Positions 16,257-24,037 of a stretch of DNA of 64,000 nucleotides are shown here, one piece after another (position 1 is the first letter of the stretch; each line of letters opens with the position of its first letter). A model generated the notes under the pieces. It made no database searches. It had not been told where the DNA came from and saw only the letters and a program-made list of their open reading frames with translations. The DNA is from Mycolicibacterium sp. P9-64 (lineage in GTDB: Bacteria > Actinomycetota > Actinomycetes > Mycobacteriales > Mycobacteriaceae): NCBI RefSeq assembly GCF_008329605.1, contig NZ_NPKO01000009.1:1-64000 (forward strand). Direction: 5' to 3'. The translations under genes and the position numbers were made by a program.

Positions 16257-17504
16257 GTGGATTTCGCCCTACCGGATCACCTTCCGGGCCTGCTCGCCGA
16301 GATGGACGCCTTCATCGAAGCGGAGATCAAGCCGCTGGAAGCCGAGAACATGCAGTACTTCGACCGGCGCCGCGAGTTCGCTCGCACCGACCTGGAGAAC
16401 GGCGGCATCCCGACGAGGGCGTGGGAGGACCTACTCGACGAGATGCGTCGCCGTGCCGACGCGGCGGGGTGGCTGCGATACGGCCTACCCAAACAGTTCG
16501 GTGGCCGCGACGGTACCAACATCGACATGGCAGTCATCCGGGAACACCTCGCGCACAAGGGCCTTGGCCTGCACAACGATCTGCAGGACGAGTCGTCGAT
16601 CGTCGGCAACTTCCCTCAGGTCATCATGATGGACCGGTTCGGCACCGACGAACAGAAGGCGCAGTGGTGTGACGCGCTGATCACCGGCGAGCGGTCGATG
16701 GCGTTCGGGCTGACCGAGCCCAACCACGGCTCGGACGCCACCTGGTTGGAGACCACGGCGGTCGCCGACGGGGACGGCTGGGTGATCAACGGCGCCAAGC
16801 GCTGGAACACCGGCGTGCACCGCGCCACGCACGACTTGATCTTCGCCCGCACATCGGGGGCGGCCGGTCAAGCGCGAGGCATCACCGCGTTCCTGGTCCC
16901 CACCGACACACCCGGCTTCACCGTGCCGTACTACTGGTGGACGTTCAACATGCCCACCGACCACGGTGAGGTGGAGTTGCGCGACGTTCGGGTGCCTGCC
17001 GACGCCGTGCTCGGCGAGGTCGACCGCGGTCTCGAAGTGGGCCAGACTTTCCTGCACGAGAACAGGATTCGGCAGGCAGCCAGCAGCCTCGGTGCCGCCC
17101 AGTACTGCATCGACCGAGCCGTGGAGTACGCCTCGGAGCGCGAGGTGTTCGGCAAGCCATTGGCCGTCAACCAGGCAGTGCAGTGGCCGCTGGTGGAGCT
17201 GCAGACCGAGGCGCAGATGGTGCGCCTGCTGGTCTACTACGCGGCGACCCACCTCGACTCCAATCACCACATGGAGGTCAGCGACAAGGTGTCGATGGCG
17301 AACTACCGCGCCAACCGACTGGTCTGCGAAGCCGCCGATCGGGCCATGCAGGTGCACGGCGGCATCGGCTACAGCCGGCACGAACCGTTCGAGCACATCT
17401 ACCGCCATCACCGTCGGTACCGGATCACCGAGGGCGCCGAGGAGATTCAGATCCGGCGGGTGGCGCAGCGGATGTTCAAGTTCGGCTCGAAGGCCCGCCA
17501 GTGA
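16257..17504 (+). CDS. Acyl-CoA dehydrogenase
   Basis: The 415-residue enzyme has AFGLTEPNHGSDATWLETTA, INGAKRWNTGVHRATHDLIFA, VHGGIGYSRHEPFEHIYRHH and a C-terminal RITEGAEEIQIRRVAQRM in which a Glu occupies the catalytic-base position of this branch. I chose GTG at 16257 because GGGA lies 6 bases upstream. ATG at 16245 is also in frame but lacks a spaced ribosome-binding site. It belongs to a FadE branch often found next to APH-like and DUF6285 genes, exactly as here. Confidence 0.88.
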   Translation: MDFALPDHLPGLLAEMDAFIEAEIKPLEAENMQYFDRRREFARTDLENGGIPTRAWEDLLDEMRRRADAAGWLRYGLPKQFGGRDGTNIDMAVIREHLAHKGLGLHNDLQDESSIVGNFPQVIMMDRFGTDEQKAQWCDALITGERSMAFGLTEPNHGSDATWLETTAVADGDGWVINGAKRWNTGVHRATHDLIFARTSGAAGQARGITAFLVPTDTPGFTVPYYWWTFNMPTDHGEVELRDVRVPADAVLGEVDRGLEVGQTFLHENRIRQAASSLGAAQYCIDRAVEYASEREVFGKPLAVNQAVQWPLVELQTEAQMVRLLVYYAATHLDSNHHMEVSDKVSMANYRANRLVCEAADRAMQVHGGIGYSRHEPFEHIYRHHRRYRITEGAEEIQIRRVAQRMFKFGSKARQ

Positions 17505-18472
17505 TCGATTCCGCCGCTCTCGCAGGGGTACTCGAGCCGCTGCTCGGCGACCACCGCATCGACGACCTTCGGGTGCTCACCGGTGGAGCGAGCCGAGCCA
17601 CCTGGGCGTTCACCGCGGTCACCGCTACCGGCCGGCGAGAGCTCATCCTGCGGATCGGGCCGCCCGACGAGATCCACGCGGGGATGGAACTCGAGGCGGC
17701 CGCGCTGACCAGGGCGGCGGCCACGGGTGCTCCCGTGCCGCACGTCCTGGTGGCCGACGATTCGGCGGAAGCACTCGGAAATCCCTACCTCGTCTGCGAT
17801 TTCATCGGCGGTGAGACCATCGTCCGCCGGATTCAGCGCGCACTCGACGACGCCTCCCGCGCGCATCTGCTGACTCAATGCGCGGACGCACTCGCCGCGA
17901 TCCACAGGGCGGATCCGTCCGGCATCGGGCTGAAGGCATCCGAGCCACTCGATGAGTGGCACACCCAGCTCGACGAGATGGGCGACACGACGGCAACGTT
18001 CGAATGGGCGTTCCGGTGGCTCGCCGCGAACCGCCCGCCGGCTTCGCCGAACGTCTTGGTGCACGGCGACTTCCGAATGGGCAACGTCATCATCGACACC
18101 GACGCCACCCCGGCCAGGCTCGCGGCAGTGCTCGACTGGGAACTCACCCACATGGGCGAGGTGTACGAGGACCTCGCCTGGTTCTGCATCAGGGCGTGGC
18201 GGTTCGGCGCACCCCGCGCACTCGGTGCCGGTGGGCTCGGCTCCATCGAGGAGTTTCTGCGTGCTTACGAGCGGGCGTCCGGCGGCGTGCTTGACCGCGC
18301 CGCGATGCACTGGTGGCTGGTCCTGTCCACGCTGCGCTGGGGTGTCATCTGTCGGTACCAGGCCGAGCGGCACCTGTCGGGCCAGACGCGGTCCGTCGAG
18401 CTGGCCGCCATCGGGCGCCGTGTCTGCGAGACCGAGTTCGACCTCCTGACGCTCCTGGAGCCGGCGTCATGA
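17501..18472 (+). CDS. APH-like phosphotransferase family protein
   Basis: The 323-residue protein has a protein-kinase-like fold: LRIGPPDE with the ATP-binding region at the N terminus, the catalytic loop VHGDFRMGNVI (HGD plus Asn) near residue 187 and LDWELTHMGEVYEDLAWF with the metal Asp. Homologues beside acyl-CoA dehydrogenase genes are often called aminoglycoside phosphotransferases, but related eukaryotic ACAD10/11 domains phosphorylate 4-hydroxyacyl-CoAs. That makes hydroxyacyl-CoA phosphorylation an attractive, unproven role. The GTG overlaps the FadE stop by 4 bases. Confidence 0.85.
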   Translation: MIDSAALAGVLEPLLGDHRIDDLRVLTGGASRATWAFTAVTATGRRELILRIGPPDEIHAGMELEAAALTRAAATGAPVPHVLVADDSAEALGNPYLVCDFIGGETIVRRIQRALDDASRAHLLTQCADALAAIHRADPSGIGLKASEPLDEWHTQLDEMGDTTATFEWAFRWLAANRPPASPNVLVHGDFRMGNVIIDTDATPARLAAVLDWELTHMGEVYEDLAWFCIRAWRFGAPRALGAGGLGSIEEFLRAYERASGGVLDRAAMHWWLVLSTLRWGVICRYQAERHLSGQTRSVELAAIGRRVCETEFDLLTLLEPAS

Positions 18473-18816
18473 CAGGCCTGCACGGCAGACCCACTGCCGC
18501 CGAACTGGTCGCGGCCGTCGCCGAGTTCCTCGAGACCGACGTCCGAGAGGCCCTCGGGCCCAATGGTCGGCTCGCCGACGTCGGCCCGGTGAACTTCCAC
18601 GCCCGCGTCGCCGCCAACGTGCTCCGCACGGTCGAACGCGAACTGCTCGACGACTCCGCGGCGCCCGAGCTGCTCGGCTTCCCCGACGAGCCCGCGCTCT
18701 GCGCAGCGATCCGCCGCGGTGAACTCGACGGCCGCGGCCCCGAACTCCTTCCGGTGCTGCAGGCACTCGTCCGTCACCGAGTGGCCGTCGCACACCCCGG
18801 CTATGAGCAGGAATAG
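18469..18816 (+). CDS. DUF6285-type small protein
   Basis: The 115-residue protein matches the DUF6285 pattern: LHGRPTAAELVAAVAEFLETD, VNFHARVAANVLRTVEREL and a C-terminal helix with HRVAVAHPGYEQE. No catalytic motif is visible. The family is typically encoded directly after an APH-like gene and an acyl-CoA dehydrogenase, as here (4-base ATGA overlap), which suggests it is an accessory subunit. It closes the 8-gene unit; a convergent methyltransferase gene ends 4 bases later. Confidence 0.75.
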   Translation: MTGLHGRPTAAELVAAVAEFLETDVREALGPNGRLADVGPVNFHARVAANVLRTVERELLDDSAAPELLGFPDEPALCAAIRRGELDGRGPELLPVLQALVRHRVAVAHPGYEQE

Positions 18817-18820
18817 CCGC

Positions 18821-19510
18821 TCAGATCCGCCTGGCTCGCGCCAACCACGCGGGCTCGTCCACCCGTGTGCCCACCGCGAGACCAAGCGCGTCCGCATGCG
18901 CCTCCCCAACCACCCCCCGGTAGGTCGTGGTGTCGAGCTCTTCGAGTTCCCAGCGCAACGCATGCTCCTCGCGCGAGCGCTCGTCGGCGCCGAACGCAGT
19001 GCGGATCTGCGACTCGCTGACCTGGGGGCCGAATCCACGACCGGTGTCGGACAGGGCGAGCACGTGCAGCGATCCGCCCGCTCGCAGAGCGTTGTGCAGG
19101 CTCGCGACGTAGCGGACCCGGTCGGCGTCGTCGAAGATGTGGAACAAGGCGCTGTCGACGATCGTGTCGTAGCCCGGTTCGGCACTCAGGTTCATCGCAT
19201 CGGCGACCTCGAAACGCGCGTCGACACCCTTTGCCACGGCGTTCGCCCTGGCCTGTTCGACCGCGATCGGCGCATAGTCGATGCCGAGGACGTCGTAGCC
19301 GAGCCGCGTCAAGAAGATCGTGTGCTCACCGAGCCCACAGCCGGCGTCGAGCATCTTCCCGTGCAATGCACCGGTCTGCTCGAGCCCGACGATCGCGGGC
19401 TGCGGCTCGCCGATCACCCATGGCGCAGTGCGGTTTTCGTAGGCGTCGTTGAAGCGATCCCTCGTTGGTGTCTTGGCGAGCGAAGCGACGGGAGAATCTG
19501 GTGTGCTCAT
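18821..19510 (-). CDS. Class I SAM-dependent methyltransferase
   Basis: The 229-residue protein has the SAM-binding motif LDAGCGLGEHTIFLTRLG, then VLGIDYAPIAVEQAR, FEVADAMNL and a motif IV-like IVDSALFHIF. It resembles small-molecule (thiol, halide or tellurite-type) methyltransferases. Residues about 5-12 (DSPVASLA) are encoded by one copy of the GCGAGCGAAGCGACGG repeat, so the N terminus has been altered by repeat insertion. The ATG at 19510 lies immediately downstream of a SoxR-box-like promoter, suggesting induction by redox-active compounds. Confidence 0.88.
   Translation of the reverse strand: MSTPDSPVASLAKTPTRDRFNDAYENRTAPWVIGEPQPAIVGLEQTGALHGKMLDAGCGLGEHTIFLTRLGYDVLGIDYAPIAVEQARANAVAKGVDARFEVADAMNLSAEPGYDTIVDSALFHIFDDADRVRYVASLHNALRAGGSLHVLALSDTGRGFGPQVSESQIRTAFGADERSREEHALRWELEELDTTTYRGVVGEAHADALGLAVGTRVDEPAWLARARRI
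19475..19500 (+). repeat. GCGAGCGAAGCGACGGG repeat copy inside a methyltransferase gene
   Basis: Copy of the dispersed repeat with one change (GGGAGAAT instead of GGGGGAAT). It sits in the 5' coding part of the methyltransferase on the opposite strand and is translated as part of its N terminus. Confidence 0.75.
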
Positions 19511-19517
19511 GCACCCC

Positions 19518-19548
19518 AGTGTGATACCTGAACTCAACTTGAGGTCAA
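19518..19548 (-). promoter_or_regulatory. SoxR/MerR-type promoter with 19-bp spacer
   Basis: Read on the minus strand, TTGACC (19543-19548) and CACACT (19518-19523) are separated by 19 bases. The spacer region holds CCTCAAGTTGAGTTCAGG (19527-19544), which agrees at 15 of 18 positions with the E. coli soxS SoxR box CCTCAAGTTAACTTGAGG. The unusually long spacer is the hallmark of MerR-family activated promoters. It would drive the methyltransferase as a nearly leaderless mRNA. The opposite-facing SnoaL gene starts 18 bases away. Confidence 0.6.
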
Positions 19549-19565
19549 GCAGAAATGGAGAACCC

Positions 19566-19955
19566 GTGAACGCGGATCTATACCAGGACGTGGCGGACCG
19601 ACTGTTCGGCGCCATCGAACGCGGCGAGTACGACACCGTCGCCGACATGTGGGCCGATGACGTCACGGTCTGGCATACAGGCGACTCACAGGACAACGAT
19701 CGCATCCGGGCGCTCAAGGTGATCCGCTGGTTCATGAACGCCACCTCGACGCGCTCCTACGAGATCCTCGACCGTCGATTCTTCGACGGCGGATTCGTAC
19801 AGCAACACGTCTTGCGCGCCAGCCAATCCGACGCCACATCGATCGAAATGCGGGTCTGCATCGTGATTAAGGTGGACGTGGAGGGTCGGATCACCCGAGT
19901 CGATGAGTACTTCGACCCGGCCGACATGACCCCGCTGCTGAGGAGCACGACATGA
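19566..19955 (+). CDS. SnoaL/NTF2-like fold protein
   Basis: The 129-residue protein has the cystatin-like pattern of SnoaL proteins: an N-terminal helix (LYQDVADRLFGAIERGEYDTV), DMWADDVTVWH, and a C-terminal strand GRITRVDEYFDPADMTPLL. No catalytic function can be assigned. GTG at 19566 is chosen because GGAG lies 5 bases upstream. Earlier in-frame starts overlap the divergent methyltransferase and its repeat. It overlaps the YceI gene by 4 bases. Confidence 0.8.
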   Translation: MNADLYQDVADRLFGAIERGEYDTVADMWADDVTVWHTGDSQDNDRIRALKVIRWFMNATSTRSYEILDRRFFDGGFVQQHVLRASQSDATSIEMRVCIVIKVDVEGRITRVDEYFDPADMTPLLRSTT

Positions 19956-20497
19956 CAACCGTTTCGGACCTGCTCGCCAAAGCCCAGCCGGGAGCCGCCT
20001 GGGTCCTGGACCGCAATCGTTCTACGGTTCTGGTCAGGAACAAGACGTTCTGGGGTGCGGTCCCCGTCAAGAGCACCTTCAGCGACGTCGAGGGCTCGGG
20101 CGAGATCACCGCGGCCAACACCATCGCCGGACATGTGCGAATCGGCGTCGCATCGGTGTCCACCGGCATCGGAAAGCGCGACGAGCACCTGCGGTCAGCC
20201 GACTTCTTCGAGGTCGAGAACCATCCGGTGATCAGCGTCGAGGTGCACGGCGCGACGGTGACGGGAGCGGACACGCTCGACCTCGACGCCACCGTCACCA
20301 TCAAACGGACCGCGCGGAGACTCACCCTGCCTGCCACCGTCAAGCTGCTCGGCGACGGCGCGGTCCAGATCACCACCAAGACCGAGATCAGCCGCAAGGA
20401 TTTTGGCGTCGACGGCAATATGGCAGGCATGATCCCCGACGCGACCCGACTCGAAGGTGACGCCATATTCACGCCGCGCGCCTCGAACGCGCCGTAG
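19952..20497 (+). CDS. YceI family lipid/isoprenoid-binding protein
   Basis: The 181-residue protein shows the YceI lipocalin-like barrel: WVLDRNRSTVLVRNKTFWGAVPVKSTFSDVEGSGEI is typical in position, then SVSTGIGKRDEHLRSADFF and NHPVISVEV. There is no signal peptide, so it is probably cytoplasmic, binding an amphiphilic or polyisoprenoid ligand. ATG with GGAG about 8 bases upstream overlaps the SnoaL stop (ATGA). Confidence 0.88.
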   Translation: MTTVSDLLAKAQPGAAWVLDRNRSTVLVRNKTFWGAVPVKSTFSDVEGSGEITAANTIAGHVRIGVASVSTGIGKRDEHLRSADFFEVENHPVISVEVHGATVTGADTLDLDATVTIKRTARRLTLPATVKLLGDGAVQITTKTEISRKDFGVDGNMAGMIPDATRLEGDAIFTPRASNAP

Positions 20498-20507
20498 CAT
20501 CGGCTTC

Positions 20508-20903
20508 GTGCCCGACTCGCCCCTGCGGATCCTGGTCTACAGCGACAACGCGCTGACCCGCGACCAGGTCCGATCGGCGCTCGGACGACGGGTGCACCCC
20601 GACCTGCCCGAGCTGACGTACCTCGACGTCGCCACGGCCCCCGTCGTGATCAAGAACCTCGACGAGGGCGGCATCGACCTCGCGATCCTGGACGGGGAGG
20701 CGACGCCCACGGGCGGGATGGGGCTGGCCAAGCAGCTCAAGGACGAGATCGCGGACTGCCCGCCGATCCTGGTGCTGACCGGCCGTCCCGACGACGCGTG
20801 GCTGGCCTCTTGGTCACGTGCGGAGGCCGCCGTGTCGCATCCGATCGACCCGATCGCCCTTGGCGAAGCGGTGGCCACGCTGCTGCGCGCCGCCGTTCAG
20901 TAA
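20508..20903 (+). CDS. Response-regulator receiver-like protein, Rv3143-type
   Basis: The 131-residue single-domain protein is strongly like M. tuberculosis Rv3143 as I recall it (PDSPLRILVYSDNALTR, IDLAILDGEATPTGGMG, CPPILVLTGRPDDAWLASWSRAEAAV). It has a CheY-like fold with the Asp of AILDGE at the phospho-acceptor position but lacks an output domain. In M. tuberculosis Rv3143 also lies just before nuo. It starts at GTG 20508. Whether a kinase acts on it is unknown. Confidence 0.85.
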   Translation: MPDSPLRILVYSDNALTRDQVRSALGRRVHPDLPELTYLDVATAPVVIKNLDEGGIDLAILDGEATPTGGMGLAKQLKDEIADCPPILVLTGRPDDAWLASWSRAEAAVSHPIDPIALGEAVATLLRAAVQ

Positions 20904-21025
20904 CCAGCACGAAATGGCCTGGGGCCATTCACTCTTCGCGTCGTGCGCGGGCGAGATGCTGACGCCCAGTGGTCAAACTTGATCCTATCCAAAATACGGC
21001 GGGCCAACCGTTAACGTGACTAAGC

Positions 21026-21041
21026 TGTGGTTTAGCTCACA
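21026..21041. promoter_or_regulatory. CRP-type binding site upstream of nuoA
   Basis: TGTGGTTTAGCTCACA fits the mycobacterial CRP pattern TGTGA-N6-TCACA with one mismatch. It is centred about 40 bases before the nuoA start, in the 170-base gap after the Rv3143-like gene. The gap probably also holds the nuo promoter (TTGATC near 20980 is a weak candidate -35). Confidence 0.5.
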
Positions 21042-21073
21042 TCGACAGCCCAACGAGGGAGCGACACAGCGGT

Positions 21074-21448
21074 ATGAACGCTTATCTACCCATTCTGGTG
21101 CTCGGGGCCATCGCGGCCGCGTTCGCCATCGGCTCGGTCGGCATCGCCGTGCTCATCGGACCGCGGCGCTACAACCGAGCCAAGCTCGAGGCCTACGAAT
21201 GCGGCATCGAACCGATGGCGCCCGGTTCCCCTGGTCACGAGAGCACCGGCCAGCGATTCCCGGTCAAGTACTACCTCACCGCGATGTTGTTCATCGTGTT
21301 CGACATCGAGATCGTGTTCCTCTATCCGTGGGCCGTCGCGTTCAACTCGCTCGGCCTGTTCGCGGTCGTCGAGATGCTGCTATTCATGCTCACCGTGTTC
21401 GTCGCATACGCCTACGTGTGGCGACGCGGTGGATTGAGTTGGGACTGA
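21074..21448 (+). CDS. nuoA: NADH-quinone oxidoreductase subunit A
   Basis: The 124-residue membrane subunit of complex I has three transmembrane helices and the conserved loop YECGIEPMAPG with its Cys, followed by RFPVKYYLTAMLFIVFDIEIVFLYPWA. NuoA sits at the junction of the peripheral and membrane arms near the quinone site. It is the first of 14 contiguous nuo genes. The ATG follows CGAGGGAG with suitable spacing. Confidence 0.98.
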   Translation: MNAYLPILVLGAIAAAFAIGSVGIAVLIGPRRYNRAKLEAYECGIEPMAPGSPGHESTGQRFPVKYYLTAMLFIVFDIEIVFLYPWAVAFNSLGLFAVVEMLLFMLTVFVAYAYVWRRGGLSWD

Positions 21449-21453
21449 TCTAG

Positions 21454-22011
21454 ATGGGACTCGAAGAACGCCTACCCGGCGGCATCCTGCTGTCCACGGT
21501 GGAGAAGGTGGCCGGTTACGTCCGCAAGGGGTCGCTGTGGCCCGCGACGTTCGGCCTTGCGTGCTGCGCCATCGAGATGATGGCCACGGCCGGACCGCGA
21601 TTCGACATCGCCCGGTTCGGCATGGAGCGGTTCTCGGCGACGCCACGGCAGGCCGACCTGATGATCGTCGCAGGCCGGGTCAGCCAGAAGATGGCACCGG
21701 TGTTGCGGCAGGTCTACGACCAGATGGCCGAGCCCAAATGGGTTCTGGCGATGGGTGTCTGCGCATCGTCGGGCGGAATGTTCAACAACTACGCCGTCGT
21801 CCAGGGCGTCGACCACGTGGTCCCCGTCGACATCTACCTGCCTGGCTGCCCACCGCGGCCAGAGATGCTGCTCAACGCGATCCTGATGCTGCACGACAAG
21901 ATCCAGGAGATGCCGCTCGGCGTGAACCGCGCCGATGCCATCGCCGCCGCCGAGGAGGCGGCCCTCGCGTCGCGGCCCACCATCGAGTTCACCGGGCTGC
22001 TTCGTTCATGA
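21454..22011 (+). CDS. nuoB: NADH-quinone oxidoreductase subunit B
   Basis: The 185-residue subunit carries the last iron-sulfur cluster (N2), which donates electrons to quinone. Its 4Fe-4S ligands are visible as the tandem Cys37-Cys38 in LACCAIEMM, Cys103 in GVCASSGGMF and Cys132 in LPGCPPRPE. It starts 5 bases after nuoA and overlaps nuoC by 4 bases. Confidence 0.98.
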   Translation: MGLEERLPGGILLSTVEKVAGYVRKGSLWPATFGLACCAIEMMATAGPRFDIARFGMERFSATPRQADLMIVAGRVSQKMAPVLRQVYDQMAEPKWVLAMGVCASSGGMFNNYAVVQGVDHVVPVDIYLPGCPPRPEMLLNAILMLHDKIQEMPLGVNRADAIAAAEEAALASRPTIEFTGLLRS

Positions 22012-22694
22012 CCGAAGCGAACGGCACCCGCGACGGGCAGCCAGAGCGGATCGGAGTGCGCCGAGGCAGTTTCGGGGTCAAGGGCAGCGGCGACACGTCT
22101 GGCTACGGCAAGCTGATTCGCGAAATCGTGTTGCCCGGCAGCTCCCCGCGCCCCTACGGCGGATACTTCGATGACGTGGTCGACACGCTGATCAGCGTGC
22201 TCGGCGAGGACGCCTTCACTGCCGCCGTCGAGCGCGTCGTGGTGTTCCGCGACGAACTCACCCTCGAGGTCCGCCGCGAGCACCTGGTCGCCGTCGCCCA
22301 GGCCTTGCGCGACGACGAGGGCTTGAGATTCGAACTGTGCCTGGGCGTCTCGGGAGTGCACTACCCCAACGACACCGACCGCGAACTGCACGCGGTCTAC
22401 CCGCTGATGTCGATAACGCACAACCGTCGGATCCGTGTCGAGGTGGCCGCACCCGACGCCGATCCCCATGTGCCCTCGCTGTATTCGGTCTACCCGACCA
22501 CCGACTGGCACGAACGCGAGACCTACGACTTCTTCGGCATCATCTTCGACGGGCACCCATCGCTGACCCGCATCGAGATGCCCGACGACTGGGTCGGCCA
22601 TCCCCAACGCAAGGACTACCCGTTGGGCGGCATACCGGTCGAGTACCACGGGGCTCAGATCCCCCCGCCCGACCAGCGGAGGTCCTACAGCTGA
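22008..22694 (+). CDS. nuoC: NADH-quinone oxidoreductase subunit C
   Basis: The 228-residue peripheral-arm subunit has the C-terminal signature HERETYDFFGIIFDGHPSLT and PQRKDYPLGG. The N-terminal ~40 residues are variable, as in other mycobacteria. It is separate from NuoD (in E. coli the two are fused). ATG at 22008 overlaps the nuoB stop (ATGA). Confidence 0.97.
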   Translation: MTEANGTRDGQPERIGVRRGSFGVKGSGDTSGYGKLIREIVLPGSSPRPYGGYFDDVVDTLISVLGEDAFTAAVERVVVFRDELTLEVRREHLVAVAQALRDDEGLRFELCLGVSGVHYPNDTDRELHAVYPLMSITHNRRIRVEVAAPDADPHVPSLYSVYPTTDWHERETYDFFGIIFDGHPSLTRIEMPDDWVGHPQRKDYPLGGIPVEYHGAQIPPPDQRRSYS

Positions 22695-24004
22695 TGACTC
22701 GACAAGACGCACCCGAGACCGTCATCACGGTGGGTGGCGAAGACTGGGACGACGTGGTCAAGGCCGCAAGGGACAGCGGCATCGCAGGCGATCGCATCGT
22801 CGTCAACATGGGCCCCCAGCATCCGTCCACACACGGCGTGCTGCGGCTGATCCTCGAGATCGACGGCGAGACCATCACCGAGGCCCGCTGCGGAATCGGC
22901 TACCTGCACACCGGGATCGAGAAGAACCTCGAGTACAGGAACTGGACACAAGGAGTCACGTTCGTCACCCGGATGGACTACCTATCACCGTTCTTCAACG
23001 AAACGGCGTACTGCCTCGGCGTCGAGAAGTTGCTCGACGTGACCGACGACATCCCCGAACGAGCCAGCGTCATCCGAGTGATGCTGATGGAACTCAACAG
23101 GATCTCCAGCCACCTGGTGGCGCTGGCGACCGGAGGCATGGAACTGGGCGCCATGTCAGCCATGTTCTTCGGGTTCATCGGACGCGAGCAGGTGCTCGCG
23201 GTGTTCGAGACCATCACCGGCCTACGCATGAACCACGCCTACATCCGCCCGGGCGGTTTGGCCGCCGACCTGCCCGACGAAGCGATGCCACAGCTCGAGG
23301 AGCTGCTGCGGACCATGCCCGACAAGCTCAGCGATCTGGAGAACCTGCTCAACGAGAACTACATCTGGAAGGCCCGCACCGTCGGTGTCGGATTCCTGGA
23401 CCTCACCGGTTGCATGGCGCTCGGCATCACCGGGCCCATCCTGCGCTCCACCGGACTGCCGCACGACCTGCGCCGTGCCCAACCGTATTGCGGCTACGAG
23501 AACTACGAGTTCGACGTCATCACCACCGATGAGTGCGATGCCTACGGCCGCTACCTGATCCGGGTGCGGGAGATGCGCGAGTCGCTCAAGATCGTCGCCC
23601 AGTGCGTCGATCGACTGAAGCCGGGCCCGGTGATGATCACCGACAAGAAACTCGCATGGCCTGCCGACCTCACACTCGGGCCGGACGGTCTCGGCAACTC
23701 CAAGGAACACATCGCCAAGATCATGGGCGGCTCGATGGAGGCGTTGATCCATCACTTCAAACTGGTCACCGAGGGCATCCGGGTGCCCGCTGGGCAGGTG
23801 TACGTAGCAGTCGAGTCGCCGCGCGGCGAGCTCGGCGTGCACATGGTGTCCGACGGCGGCACGCGGCCCTACCGCGTGCACTACCGAGATCCGTCGTTCA
23901 CCAATCTTCAAGCGGTAGCCGCGATGTGCGAGGGCGGCATGGTCGCCGATGCGATCTCCGCGGTGGCGTCGATCGACCCGGTAATGGGCGGTGTTGACCG
24001 ATGA
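22694..24004 (+). CDS. nuoD: NADH-quinone oxidoreductase subunit D
   Basis: The 436-residue 49-kDa-type subunit forms the quinone cavity with NuoB. It has NMGPQHPSTHGVLRLILEID, the HTGIEKN loop and a C-terminal GELGVHMVSDGG stretch. The ATG shares one base with the nuoC stop. The last codons fall inside a MIRU-like element that supplies the stop TGA and bridges to nuoE. Confidence 0.98.
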   Translation: MTRQDAPETVITVGGEDWDDVVKAARDSGIAGDRIVVNMGPQHPSTHGVLRLILEIDGETITEARCGIGYLHTGIEKNLEYRNWTQGVTFVTRMDYLSPFFNETAYCLGVEKLLDVTDDIPERASVIRVMLMELNRISSHLVALATGGMELGAMSAMFFGFIGREQVLAVFETITGLRMNHAYIRPGGLAADLPDEAMPQLEELLRTMPDKLSDLENLLNENYIWKARTVGVGFLDLTGCMALGITGPILRSTGLPHDLRRAQPYCGYENYEFDVITTDECDAYGRYLIRVREMRESLKIVAQCVDRLKPGPVMITDKKLAWPADLTLGPDGLGNSKEHIAKIMGGSMEALIHHFKLVTEGIRVPAGQVYVAVESPRGELGVHMVSDGGTRPYRVHYRDPSFTNLQAVAAMCEGGMVADAISAVASIDPVMGGVDR

Positions 24005-24037
24005 GCGCTTGCGCGAAGAGGAGATGGCACAGGTGAC
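24000..24037 (+). repeat. MIRU-like junction element between nuoD and nuoE
   Basis: It begins GATGAGCGCTTGCGCGAAGA, supplies the nuoD stop codon, a purine-rich GAAGAGGAG and the nuoE start. It is nearly identical over its first 20 bases to the element at 31359 between nuoK and nuoL. Location across stop and start codons within an operon is typical of mycobacterial interspersed repetitive units. Confidence 0.6.

Noticed and set aside
24024..24032. A longer nuoE starting at TTG 23991
   Set aside because: The extra residues come from the MIRU-like element and the nuoD end; the conserved NuoE N terminus starts at 24024 or 24033.
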